This document shows, piece by piece, positions 1 through 6,408 of a DNA stretch of 12,265 nucleotides (positions are counted from its first letter, which is position 1; every line of letters begins with the position of its first letter). Under the pieces are notes generated by a model. It did no database searches and had not been told where the DNA came from. It worked only from the letters and a program-made list of their open reading frames with translations. The position numbers were made by a program, and so were the translations under genes. The DNA is from an uncultured Bacteroidales bacterium (GTDB taxonomy: Bacteria; Bacteroidota; Bacteroidia; Bacteroidales; Paludibacteraceae): NCBI GenBank assembly GCA_900321775.1, contig ONXE01000045.1, positions 1-12,265 of the forward strand, read 5' to 3'.

Positions 1-77
1 AAATCGTTTCATTTGATTAATTATTTGGTGTTAAAAATTATTTGGCTTTTCGTATCGTAAAGGACTAATAAGTCTAA

Positions 78-2009
78 TTACTTTTCAACTACTTTCAATA
101 GATAGCTTCTTTCGAAGTGCACGTCTATTCTGGGATCGGCCCCGCTGACGGTGAACTCAACCGGGTCGTCTGCCGTGTACTCGATAGCCGTGTACTCTTT
201 GTCCTTGTCCAAGCCGCGGAGTTCGATATATCCGGTGAACGAAGGTTCGGGGCACTCCTGGGGAGCCTCGGCGTGCAGGGTAGATACGCTCTGCGGAGTC
301 TCCGGATTCACATAGAAAGCGTAGTAGAGCGCACCATTCTGACGGATGACGTGAGCCTCAGGATAGTCGAAACCCCAGGTGTAGAGGTTCAGATACTCGC
401 CGCGCGCCAGGTTGTTGTCCTTGTAGATTTTCATCCACTTGCGCACGAGGGCCTCTTTCTCAGGTGTCAGAAGGAACGGACCTTCATTCCAATCGGGATT
501 GTCTTTCGGCCAGGTAAACTTGGTTCCGATGACTGAGCCGGTACCTATCTGCGAAGCAAAGTCTTTGCCCAGGTCTGTCAACTCTACGTGGTCACCGTAG
601 TAAGCCAACTGAGGAGCCATAGCAGCATATGCTTTGCGTTTCATACGTACCTGGCAGGACGACATCGGGTCGGAAGCCACAGCCTGGTTGATGGTAGGCA
701 CAATGAAATAGTTGACAGCGCAACCACAGGGGCAAACCTGAATTACTGCGTCGGGTTTGTACTTATGCGCCTCTTCATACACTTTCTCGAAGTACGAAGG
801 CATCTGCTCGGGAGCATCCCACGGGCTCTTGAGTCCGGAGGCTTCGTTGTAGTCAGGCAGACAGCAGTTGAGGTGCTGGCCGTCAATCTTCAGGCCATCG
901 AAGTTCCAAGTCTGGAGGAACATCTTTAGTAAATCACGCGTGTACGCGTCCGTAGCGGGGTTCACCGGAGACAGATACCAGCTGTCCCACCAGGTGATGT
1001 ACTCGTGCGCCCATTCCTCGGTTACCAGAAGCATCTCGGGATGGTCTTTGATAACCTGCGTGCCGGGGTCGGCTGCAAGAGGTGCCCACCACAGTTTGGC
1101 TTTCAGGCCGCGCTTGTGGCACTCGTCGGTAATATGACGCATGTCGGCATCGCCTCCGGGGAAAAGCTCATTGGTGTTCCAGTCACCCTCAGCAATCTGG
1201 TAGCCATCATCGATGTCCACCCAGGTAAAGCCCAGTTCTGCCACCTTGTCCAAAGTTCCCAGCACCATGTCCATCTTAAACGGACGGCCGTAACCCCAAG
1301 CACACCAAACCGGCTCAAAAGCCTCAGGCTCAGAGGGTTTCATCTGCACACCCATATGGGTCTGCATGTATTCGGAGAAAGTACGGAGAGCATTGAAGTA
1401 GTCACCTTTGTGGGTGTAACGGAACGCTTTGTAGCAATGGAGAGTATCACCCTGCTCGAGCACCACGGGCTTGGGCAGATCGTAGCGAAGCGCCATGGTG
1501 ACTTTGTTGTCATAGCGTTTCCACTCTACCGGCATGGATATCATGCGGAGAACGGGTTCGAAGAGGCCGATAGCCACACCGCCGTCGCGCTGCCAGAGGT
1601 CCACAACAGGAATACCTCCGCCGTAGTCGCTGTTATTCATACCCAGGTAGTTCTGCTTCTGGAAACCCTCGGTAACAGGGAGAACCCAGTCCATACGTGC
1701 GTTGGTGCTGCTCGGCTGGAGCGACCAAACAACAGTATCCGCGGGGGTGATGGAGGTGCGGCACAGCTCGTAAGCTTTGACTGTTACAGGCTTGCCCTGA
1801 TTGACGAAACTGGTCTCAATAACCTCCAGTCCCTCTACTCCTTCAACAGGCGTAACAGTCTGAATCTTAACCACATGCATGCCGTTCTTGTTGAACGGGA
1901 AAGCCTGCATCTCCGCTTCGGCGCAGATGAGTTGCTCGGTTTGCGGCTTTTGCGCGCAACCGCTGAGAAGCGCCGCCACAGCGAGAACTATGTAAGAGAG
2001 TCGTTTCAT
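78..2009 (-). CDS. GH36-like (melibiase-type) alpha-glycosidase lipoprotein
   Basis: This 643-aa protein is predicted to cleave alpha-galactosides or a related alpha-linked sugar at the cell envelope. Residues 1-18 form a lipoprotein signal ending in L-S-G-C, so Cys18 is the likely lipidation site. Residues 30-225 resemble the beta-sandwich that precedes the catalytic barrel in clan GH-D enzymes. The barrel (about 230-540) shows the WVDIDDG strand at 263-269, a K-I-D motif at 374-376 whose Asp376 matches the GH27/GH36 nucleophile, and A-S-D at 445-447 as the possible acid/base. The length fits bacterial GH36. The +2 region after Cys18 lacks an obvious acidic surface-export signal. The gene lies 53 bp downstream of the amidohydrolase gene, probably in the same operon. 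Family assignment is by motif; the substrate is not shown, and a distant GH36 subgroup with another specificity is possible. Confidence 0.85.
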   Translation of the reverse strand: MKRLSYIVLAVAALLSGCAQKPQTEQLICAEAEMQAFPFNKNGMHVVKIQTVTPVEGVEGLEVIETSFVNQGKPVTVKAYELCRTSITPADTVVWSLQPSSTNARMDWVLPVTEGFQKQNYLGMNNSDYGGGIPVVDLWQRDGGVAIGLFEPVLRMISMPVEWKRYDNKVTMALRYDLPKPVVLEQGDTLHCYKAFRYTHKGDYFNALRTFSEYMQTHMGVQMKPSEPEAFEPVWCAWGYGRPFKMDMVLGTLDKVAELGFTWVDIDDGYQIAEGDWNTNELFPGGDADMRHITDECHKRGLKAKLWWAPLAADPGTQVIKDHPEMLLVTEEWAHEYITWWDSWYLSPVNPATDAYTRDLLKMFLQTWNFDGLKIDGQHLNCCLPDYNEASGLKSPWDAPEQMPSYFEKVYEEAHKYKPDAVIQVCPCGCAVNYFIVPTINQAVASDPMSSCQVRMKRKAYAAMAPQLAYYGDHVELTDLGKDFASQIGTGSVIGTKFTWPKDNPDWNEGPFLLTPEKEALVRKWMKIYKDNNLARGEYLNLYTWGFDYPEAHVIRQNGALYYAFYVNPETPQSVSTLHAEAPQECPEPSFTGYIELRGLDKDKEYTAIEYTADDPVEFTVSGADPRIDVHFERSYLLKVVEK

Positions 2010-2025
2010 TGCTTATCGGTTTTTT

Positions 2026-2057
2026 CGATATGACGATATGACGAGATGGCGATATAT
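2026..2057. repeat. Imperfect 8-bp tandem repeat between the two lipoprotein genes
   Basis: Four 8-bp units (cgatatga, cgatatga, cgagatgg, cgatatat) fill most of the 53-bp gap between the amidohydrolase stop and the GH36-like start. The array is an in-operon spacer that could vary in length. No function is evident. Confidence 0.6.
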
Positions 2058-2062
2058 CGACC

Positions 2063-3157
2063 TTATTTATACTCGTTCAGGATACGCTCAGCGTTGTCGT
2101 GGTAGATCTTCTGCAGCACCTCGTCAGGAAGGTTGAATCCGGAGAGAGCCCAGTGGTAGTAGAGATCTTCGCAATAGAAATGCTCGTCGTTGGTCTCGAG
2201 CACGCGGAAAATCGTGCGATACATTTTCGGTTCCATACCATTATCGGTACCGAAGAGTACGCGGTCTTGATATTTAATAAGGAACTCGCGTGTCGCGCGC
2301 GGGGTATGAGCAGCCTCAGCCACGCGTGCAGCGATGTCAACATACATATTGGGATACTTGTCCAGCATCGCACCCAGGCGCGCCCAGTCATGCGACATGT
2401 TCAGGTAGTGACAAGCGATGAAGATGGTGTTGGGGTTCTCGCGAACTGCGTTCTCAAAGGTAGTCATCAGTCCGTTGTAGCCCAGGCAGTTGGTGGTATC
2501 TACGTGCCATGCAGCGCCGTTAGGCAGACCGTCGTTGGTCTCATCCATCGGCAAGTACATCCAGATAGGCTCAGCGATATGGATGCTGATCGGCATCTTC
2601 AGCTCACCGCATTTCTCGATAAGAGGCTTGATGCGCGGGTCATCGATGTGGATATCCTTGCCTTCCACGGGACGTGCATAGAGGTCGCCCTCGCCTTTGT
2701 CACCAAGCTCGCCTACGCCCACAGCGCCCATCTGATGATAACGCTCCAGGGTCTCAATCGACTTAGCCAAACCTTCGGGAGTGTCGATGTCGGTATAGTC
2801 AAAGCAGCACCACAGACGGAAACGGTCCTTGTAAGGAGCGTATGCCTCTACCACTTCTTCAAACGGGCGACCAATCCACGAGCAATGCATGATAGCGGTG
2901 TGCAGTACGCCTACCGAGTCCATCACGTTGATCCACTCCTTGATATCCTCTGCGCTCTCTGCATAGTCATGCGAGTGCATGTCGATAATCGGGAATTTGG
3001 CTTTCTCGACATTCGTCACGGGGATGTTGTTAACTACTGTAGGGAAATAATCCTTAACCAGGACCTTATCGGCATTGGATGCCTGGTCCGTTTTGGGCGT
3101 GTTACATGCGGCCATCACGAAAAGGGCCGATACCAAAAGTATGAACTGCTTCTTCAT
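2063..3157 (-). CDS. Amidohydrolase-2 family metal-dependent hydrolase, lipoprotein
   Basis: The product (364 aa) is a TIM-barrel metal-dependent hydrolase of the amidohydrolase-2 type. A longer ATG exists at 3205, but the start at 3157 gives a proper signal peptide (M-K-K-Q-F-I-L-L) ending at Cys18 in M-A-A-C, so the 16 extra residues are probably not translated. Metal-ligand motifs are visible: H-S-H at 61-63, His193 in S-I-H-I-A-E-P, His250 in A-C-H-Y, and Asp305 in F-G-T-D-N-G. The C-terminal D-N-A-E-R motif is also typical of the family. A candidate promoter lies about 70 bases upstream of the start. With the GH36-like gene behind it and a divergent DeoR regulator, it probably acts on a sugar-derived lactone, acid or amide, but the substrate is unknown. 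Confidence 0.85.
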   Translation of the reverse strand: MKKQFILLVSALFVMAACNTPKTDQASNADKVLVKDYFPTVVNNIPVTNVEKAKFPIIDMHSHDYAESAEDIKEWINVMDSVGVLHTAIMHCSWIGRPFEEVVEAYAPYKDRFRLWCCFDYTDIDTPEGLAKSIETLERYHQMGAVGVGELGDKGEGDLYARPVEGKDIHIDDPRIKPLIEKCGELKMPISIHIAEPIWMYLPMDETNDGLPNGAAWHVDTTNCLGYNGLMTTFENAVRENPNTIFIACHYLNMSHDWARLGAMLDKYPNMYVDIAARVAEAAHTPRATREFLIKYQDRVLFGTDNGMEPKMYRTIFRVLETNDEHFYCEDLYYHWALSGFNLPDEVLQKIYHDNAERILNEYK

Positions 3158-3233
3158 GTTATGTTGTGTGTTGGTGCCTCCGACGGCCTTGGCATAGGTG
3201 CACAATTAGGTCTTTGGCTCATTATTTCGGCTG

Positions 3234-3267
3234 CAAAGTTACTACTTTTTTTTCAAATAACGACAAG
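3234..3267 (-). promoter_or_regulatory. Candidate Bacteroidales promoter for the amidohydrolase/GH36 operon
   Basis: Read on the minus strand, 3241-3234 is TAACTTTG, a match to the TAnnTTTG -7 element. A partial -33 element, CTTG, lies at 3267-3264 with a spacing of 22, slightly longer than the usual 19-21. The predicted start of transcription leaves a leader of about 70 bases before the ATG at 3157. Confidence 0.6.
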
Positions 3268-3433
3268 AAAAAAGGGTGCTATTAAGCACGAAAGTGCGCA
3301 ATTATTACATATGTTACTGTTTTTCAGCACATTAAGAAACCGAAAAGACCTTTATTCTATGTTTCGATATGTTTCGAAAAAAAGTCAAAAAATACACATT
3401 TTTCGGCAAATATTACATTTTTTTACTAAAAGT

Positions 3434-3465
3434 CTTGCATATATCGAAATTTATTCGTAACTTTG
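3434..3465 (+). promoter_or_regulatory. Promoter of the DeoR-family regulator gene
   Basis: CTTG at 3434-3437 (three of four bases of the TTTG -33 element), 20 bases, then TAACTTTG at 3458-3465 (-7 element). The predicted start of transcription is near 3472, directly on the TTTCGAAA palindrome at 3473-3480. Confidence 0.7.
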
Positions 3466-3520
3466 CAGCCGATTTCGAAACCGACTTCGAAATTGGCCAT
3501 CATATAGTATTATTATATAT

Positions 3521-3528
3521 TAAGGAGT
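3521..3528 (+). promoter_or_regulatory. Strong Shine-Dalgarno-like site before the DeoR gene
   Basis: The sequence taaggagtgat precedes the ATG at 3532 at classical distance. Bacteroidota genes usually lack such purine-rich sites, and the other genes in this window do, so this one stands out. It also fixes the start codon. Confidence 0.6.
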
Positions 3529-3531
3529 GAT

Positions 3532-4308
3532 ATGAATTCGTCATCGGCAAAGGAACGCAGAGCACTTATCCTGCGTCAGTTGGAGACCAAAGAGGAAGTT
3601 CTGGTTACGGAACTAAGTCGCGAAACCGGTATCTCGGAAGTTACGATTCGAAAGGATCTGACTATTCTGCAAGGCCGCAACCTGTTGGTGCGTACCCGTG
3701 GCGGAGCCATGCGTAAGCCCGTGGAGAACCCCAACGAGGACGTAGCCATCTCTAAGAAGCAGATGTTCAATTTCCGTGAGAAGGAGCGCATTGGCGAAGA
3801 GGCTGCCAAGATGATCAAGGATGGCGATTTTGTGATGTTCGACTCCGGCACGACTACGCTTGAAGTGGCTCGGCACCTGGACAGTTTCCACAACCTGCAT
3901 ATCATCACCAACGCAATGAACATAGCCACGGAACTGATGAACTACAAGCGTTTCGACGTGGTGTTGCTGGGAGGCAATGTGCGCGTGAACAGCCACTCCA
4001 CGGTAGGCCCGCTGGCACTGACGGTGCTGCGTAACTTCAGCCGCTACAAGCTGTTTCTGGGAGTGGATTCGTTCAGTATAGAGAACGGTATCTCTACGCC
4101 GAGCATGGAGGAAGCGCTGCTCAACCAAATCATGATTCAGCAGGCGGACAAAGTGATTGCCGTGTTTGACTCGTCCAAGTTCAACAAGCGCAGTTTCGTC
4201 CACATCGCCGATGCCAACGAGATAGACTGCATCGTCACCGACCACGCCATCCCCAATGGGCTGGTGTCCAAACTTAAGGCCGCCGGCGTGGAAGTGAAGT
4301 TGGTGTAA
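3532..4308 (+). CDS. DeoR-family transcriptional regulator of sugar metabolism
   Basis: The 258-aa protein has the usual length and layout of DeoR-family repressors. Residues 8-60 are the N-terminal winged helix-turn-helix, with the recognition part around T-G-I-S-E-V-T-I-R-K-D-L and the wing T-R-G-G-A. Residues 80-240 form the DeoRC sensor fold (ribose-5-phosphate isomerase-like), with D-S-G-T-T-T at 104-109 and G-G-N-V at 147-150, which in this family contact a phosphorylated sugar. The start is set by the promoter and the ribosome binding site. It is transcribed away from the amidohydrolase/GH36 operon, which is the natural candidate for its regulon. The effector is probably a sugar phosphate from that pathway, but this is inferred. 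The next clear terminator lies about 235 bp downstream. Confidence 0.93.
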   Translation: MNSSSAKERRALILRQLETKEEVLVTELSRETGISEVTIRKDLTILQGRNLLVRTRGGAMRKPVENPNEDVAISKKQMFNFREKERIGEEAAKMIKDGDFVMFDSGTTTLEVARHLDSFHNLHIITNAMNIATELMNYKRFDVVLLGGNVRVNSHSTVGPLALTVLRNFSRYKLFLGVDSFSIENGISTPSMEEALLNQIMIQQADKVIAVFDSSKFNKRSFVHIADANEIDCIVTDHAIPNGLVSKLKAAGVEVKLV

Positions 4309-4364
4309 GCGGCCCCCGGATGAGCCGATCAAAGGTCCACACGGAGTGATCGTCCGGAGGAAAG

Positions 4365-4413
4365 AAAGGTCAAAGGTCAAAGGTCAAAAGTCAAAGGTCA
4401 AAAATCAAAAGTC
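4365..4413. repeat. 7-bp tandem repeat array, seven units
   Basis: Seven consecutive 7-bp units: aaaggtc three times, then aaaagtc, aaaggtc, aaaaatc and aaaagtc. Low-complexity heptamer arrays like this are familiar between genes in Bacteroidales. Length variation by slippage is plausible. No function is visible. Confidence 0.85.
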
Positions 4414-4485
4414 GAGAGACGTAAAATAGTTACAAACTCGCAAAAGTATCCATATATTTTAGCAACCGCCTTGCATACTTCTTGC

Positions 4486-4580
4486 TACCCCCTACGGTGG
4501 ACACATACAAATGGACAATTGAAAATGGAAAATGGAAAATTATCTCGCGGAGGAGACTTCGCGAGATTTTTTTGTGGGGT
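4486..4580. repeat. 95-bp direct repeat, upstream copy
   Basis: This copy matches 6053-6147 over 95 bp without gaps, with 5 mismatches (about 95% identity). It consists of a short head (taccccctacggtgg), a low-complexity stretch built on aaatgg, and a perfect hairpin with a T tract. It lies 306 bp before the ATPase start; its partner starts one base after the ATPase stop. Confidence 0.9.
4542..4573 (+). terminator. Rho-independent terminator in the upstream 95-bp repeat
   Basis: ATCTCGCG (4542-4549) pairs perfectly with CGCGAGAT (4560-4567) around a 10-base loop, followed by seven T (4567-4573). It may end readthrough from the DeoR gene and insulate the ATPase promoter. Confidence 0.75.
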
Positions 4581-4584
4581 TTAG

Positions 4585-4740
4585 TTAGACCGCAGATTGG
4601 TGCAAGTTAGTAGGAAGATGCGGTGTAAGGAGGCCTGTTAGACCGCAAAAAGGTGCAAATTAGTAACAAAATGCGGTGTAAAGTGACGCATTATACCGCA
4701 AAAAGGTGCAAATTAGTAGGAAAATGCGGCGTAAAATTTG
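4585..4740. repeat. 53-bp tandem repeat, three units, each with inverted arms
   Basis: Units start at 4585, 4638 and 4691 with an exact 53-bp period; the third merges into the ATPase promoter. Each unit begins with TTAnACCGCA and, about 25 bases later, carries TGCGGyGTAA, so each can fold into an imperfect hairpin with a core resembling ggtgcaaattagtag. Units 2 and 3 are closest. Possible roles are a protein-binding array upstream of the ATPase or structured DNA of a mobile module. I do not recognise the repeat family. Confidence 0.85.
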
Positions 4741-4768
4741 GAAAAGTCAAAAAAAAGCAGTAACTTTG
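4737..4768 (+). promoter_or_regulatory. Consensus Bacteroidales promoter for the ATPase gene
   Basis: TTTG at 4737-4740, exactly 20 bases, then TAACTTTG at 4761-4768: a full match to TTTG-N19-21-TAnnTTTG. The start of transcription should be near 4775, so translation cannot begin at the in-frame TTG at 4738, and the ATG at 4792 is the start. Confidence 0.85.
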
Positions 4769-4791
4769 CAGCCGCAAAAAGAAAAAAAAGT

Positions 4792-6051
4792 ATGGAATAC
4801 ATCAAACGTGAACAGTATCTGCAGCAACTGATTGATCGTATGGACAACAATGAGGTGAAGATTATCACCGGTCCAAGGCGATCCGGAAAATCATGGCTGC
4901 TAAGTCACATCTTTTACAATTATCTGATTGAATCCGGAGTGCCGGCATCACACATCATCCATTTGTCGTTTGATTTGGATGACGAAGAAGGGCAAACCGA
5001 TTTGTTAGATGCACAGGCTTTGAAGCAATACCTGTATGAGCGTATCACGGATGGGGAAGCTAATTATTATGTAATGCTGGATGAAGTGCAGGAAGTGGAA
5101 GGTTTCGAGCGTCTGATTAACGGATTGAACAACAAGCCCAACGTGGATGTATATATCACGGGCAGCAATAGCCATTTCCTCAGCAGCGACATCAACACCA
5201 TCTTCCGTGGAAGAGGTGACGAGATACACGTGTATCCGCTGTCGTTCAAAGAGTTCTGCGAAGGGAGGGTCGAGCAGAAGTCTGAGTTATGGAAAGAATA
5301 CTATACGTACGGTGGACTTCCAGGCCTGCGCAACCATCGCACTCCAGAGCAAAAAGCCAATTACCTGCAACGCCTTTGGCAAAAGACGTACTTATCCGAC
5401 ATCATAGACCGATATCATCTGAGGAACGAGCCCGCGCTAAATGCTCTGGCAGATGTGTTATGTTCTACCGTCAGCACGATAACCAATCCTACCAACTTGA
5501 GTAACACTATTCAGTCGGTGATGAAGGTAAAGGTGGACAGGGAGACGGTAAATACGTATATTCAGTATCTGGTAGATGCATTCCTTTTTGAGGGAGCTTC
5601 GCGCTATGACATTCGCGGGAAACGGTATTTTGAGACGCTACGTAAGTACTATGCCACGGATGTGGGTCTTAGGAACGCCAGACTGAATTTTCGCCAGCAA
5701 GAGATTACTCACATCATGGAAAACATCATCTACAATCACTTGCGCCTATGGGGATACTTGGTGGATATAGGCGTAGTAGAAGCACGTGTGATGGAAGGAG
5801 GCAAACAGGTGAACAAACAGTATGAGGTGGATTTTATCGCAACCAATGGCATGCAGAAGTACTACGTTCAGTCGGCTTATCGCATAGACACGGATGAAAA
5901 GCGAGAACAAGAGTTGCAATCGCTGAAACGCATAGATGATAGTTTCCGTAAGATTGTGGTATTAGGTGATGATATTGCAACCTACACTGATGACAACGGG
6001 ATTACCTATGTAGGCCTATTCGATTTCCTGCAGAACGGACTTCCGAATTAA
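4792..6051 (+). CDS. AAA_14/DUF4143 family ATP-binding protein
   Basis: A 419-aa ATPase of the AAA_14 plus DUF4143 type, a family with many members in Bacteroidales and no settled function. Walker A is G-P-R-R-S-G-K-S at 27-34. Walker B is V-M-L-D-E at 94-98, followed by V-Q. T-G-S-N at 123-126 fits sensor 1, and arginines at 139 and 141 could be arginine fingers. The C-terminal half (about 195-360) is the DUF4143 region, ending in an E-V-D-F strand (345-348) and Y-Y-V-Q (357-360). This resembles a PD-(D/E)xK nuclease-like fold with Gln where Lys is expected, so nuclease activity is doubtful. The start is set by the promoter at 4737-4768. The gene stands alone, bracketed by 95-bp direct repeats, which suggests a self-contained module, possibly mobile or dispersed. 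Cellular role unknown. Confidence 0.88.
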   Translation: MEYIKREQYLQQLIDRMDNNEVKIITGPRRSGKSWLLSHIFYNYLIESGVPASHIIHLSFDLDDEEGQTDLLDAQALKQYLYERITDGEANYYVMLDEVQEVEGFERLINGLNNKPNVDVYITGSNSHFLSSDINTIFRGRGDEIHVYPLSFKEFCEGRVEQKSELWKEYYTYGGLPGLRNHRTPEQKANYLQRLWQKTYLSDIIDRYHLRNEPALNALADVLCSTVSTITNPTNLSNTIQSVMKVKVDRETVNTYIQYLVDAFLFEGASRYDIRGKRYFETLRKYYATDVGLRNARLNFRQQEITHIMENIIYNHLRLWGYLVDIGVVEARVMEGGKQVNKQYEVDFIATNGMQKYYVQSAYRIDTDEKREQELQSLKRIDDSFRKIVVLGDDIATYTDDNGITYVGLFDFLQNGLPN

Positions 6052-6052
6052 A

Positions 6053-6147
6053 TACCGCCTACGTTGGACACATACAAATGGAAAATTGAAAATGGAAAAT
6101 GGAAAATTATCTCGCGGAGGAACCTTCGCGAGATTTTTTTGTGGGGT
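6053..6147. repeat. 95-bp direct repeat, downstream copy
   Basis: Second copy of the repeat at 4486-4580, in the same orientation and 1567 bp further on. It begins one base after the ATPase stop codon. Short open frames crossing it translate only its low-complexity aaatgg stretch and are not considered genes. Confidence 0.9.
6109..6140 (+). terminator. Rho-independent terminator of the ATPase gene
   Basis: ATCTCGCG (6109-6116) and CGCGAGAT (6127-6134) form an 8-bp stem with a 10-base loop, followed by seven T (6134-6140). It lies 57 bases after the ATPase stop and faces the terminator of the convergent operon at 6157-6186. Confidence 0.85.
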
Positions 6148-6156
6148 AGTGAGGAC

Positions 6157-6186
6157 AAAAAACAAGCGGAGCCGAAGCCCCGCTTG
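6157..6186 (-). terminator. Rho-independent terminator of secreted-protein unit A
   Basis: On the minus strand, CAAGCGG (6186-6180) pairs with CCGCTTG (6169-6163) around a 10-base loop, followed by six T (6162-6157). It lies 22 bases after the stop of the 48-aa gene. Its sequence resembles the terminator at 8728-8757, as expected if both units arose by duplication. Confidence 0.8.
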
Positions 6187-6208
6187 CATTATTTATCGTC
6201 AAAGCGAA

Positions 6209-6355
6209 TCAGTCCCAAATGCTCTTACGACGCTCGGGAGCATTAGCCACATTACCTGAAGTGTTGATAGGAGAACCCATACCTACACTGGTGGTAACAA
6301 TATCGTTGTTGTTCATGCGAACAATCTGCAATTCTGCATCAATATATTTCTTCAT
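6209..6355 (-). CDS. 48-aa conserved mini-protein, copy A
   Basis: A small gene encoding 48 residues, from ATG at 6355 to TGA at 6209. The N-terminal block A-E-L-Q-I-V-R-M-N-N-N-D-I-V-T-T-S (7-23) and the C-terminal block A-P-E-R-R-K-S-I-W-D (39-48) are identical to the copy at 8787-8933. The middle (24-35) varies. Against that copy there are 8 synonymous codons, 7 amino-acid changes and no indels, a pattern of selection on protein sequence. It has no signal peptide or membrane segment. It follows the 637-aa secreted protein gene by 53 bp and precedes a terminator, so it is the last gene of that operon. I do not recognise a named family. A leader-plus-core peptide, a chaperone-like partner or a signalling peptide are open ideas. 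Confidence 0.8.
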   Translation of the reverse strand: MKKYIDAELQIVRMNNNDIVTTSVGMGSPINTSGNVANAPERRKSIWD

Positions 6356-6408
6356 AATTACAATCATTTAAAAAGATTACACATTCAGTTAATTACACAT
6401 TGCTCTGA

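Larger units (their letters stand above)
3158..3531. promoter_or_regulatory. Divergent regulatory region with TTCGAA palindromes
   Basis: This 374-bp AT-rich region separates the lipoprotein operon from the deoR-type gene and holds both promoters. The palindrome TTTCGAAA occurs at 3372-3379 and 3473-3480. A near copy, CTTCGAAA, lies at 3485-3492, and partial forms lie at 3362-3369 and 3443-3450. The two sites at 3471-3494 form a 12-bp direct repeat (9 of 12 bases equal) lying on or just after the expected transcription start of the regulator gene. I infer that these are operators for the DeoR protein, with autoregulation. Confidence 0.5.
4309..4791. other. Gene-free intergenic region rich in repeats
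   Basis: No credible gene was found here. In order, the region contains: a stretch with weak dyad symmetry after the deoR stop; a 7-bp tandem array (4365-4413); a featureless stretch (4414-4485); the first 95-bp repeat with terminator hairpin (4486-4580); a 53-bp tandem array (4585-4740); and the ATPase promoter and leader (4737-4791). Confidence 0.75.

Noticed and set aside
1005..2033. Long plus-strand open frame of 342 codons opposite the GH36-like gene
   Set aside because: Antisense to a gene with clear family motifs. Its translation has no recognisable domain, and there is no promoter.
2099..3460. Plus-strand open frame of 453 codons opposite the amidohydrolase
   Set aside because: Shadow of the minus-strand gene. 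It extends through the divergent promoter region, and its product resembles no protein.
4315..4358. Dyad with CCGGA/TCCGG and GATCA/TGATC after the DeoR stop as terminator
   Set aside because: The arms are short, interrupted and not followed by a T tract.
3613..4380. Minus-strand open frame of 255 codons opposite the DeoR gene
   Set aside because: Antisense to a clear DeoR-family gene; the translation is His/Val-rich without domains.
4365..4740. Possible CRISPR array
   Set aside because: The 7-bp and 53-bp repeats are head-to-tail tandem units without unique spacers, and no cas genes are present.
4738..4791. Upstream TTG start giving an 18-residue extension of the ATPase
   Set aside because: This stretch contains the -7 element and the predicted transcription start, so it cannot be translated from that promoter.
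6064..6246. 60-codon plus-strand frame after the ATPase
   Set aside because: It translates the 95-bp repeat and the antisense of the 48-aa gene. Its apparent similarity to the end of another frame at 8600-8824 is explained by the duplicated 48-aa gene on the other strand.
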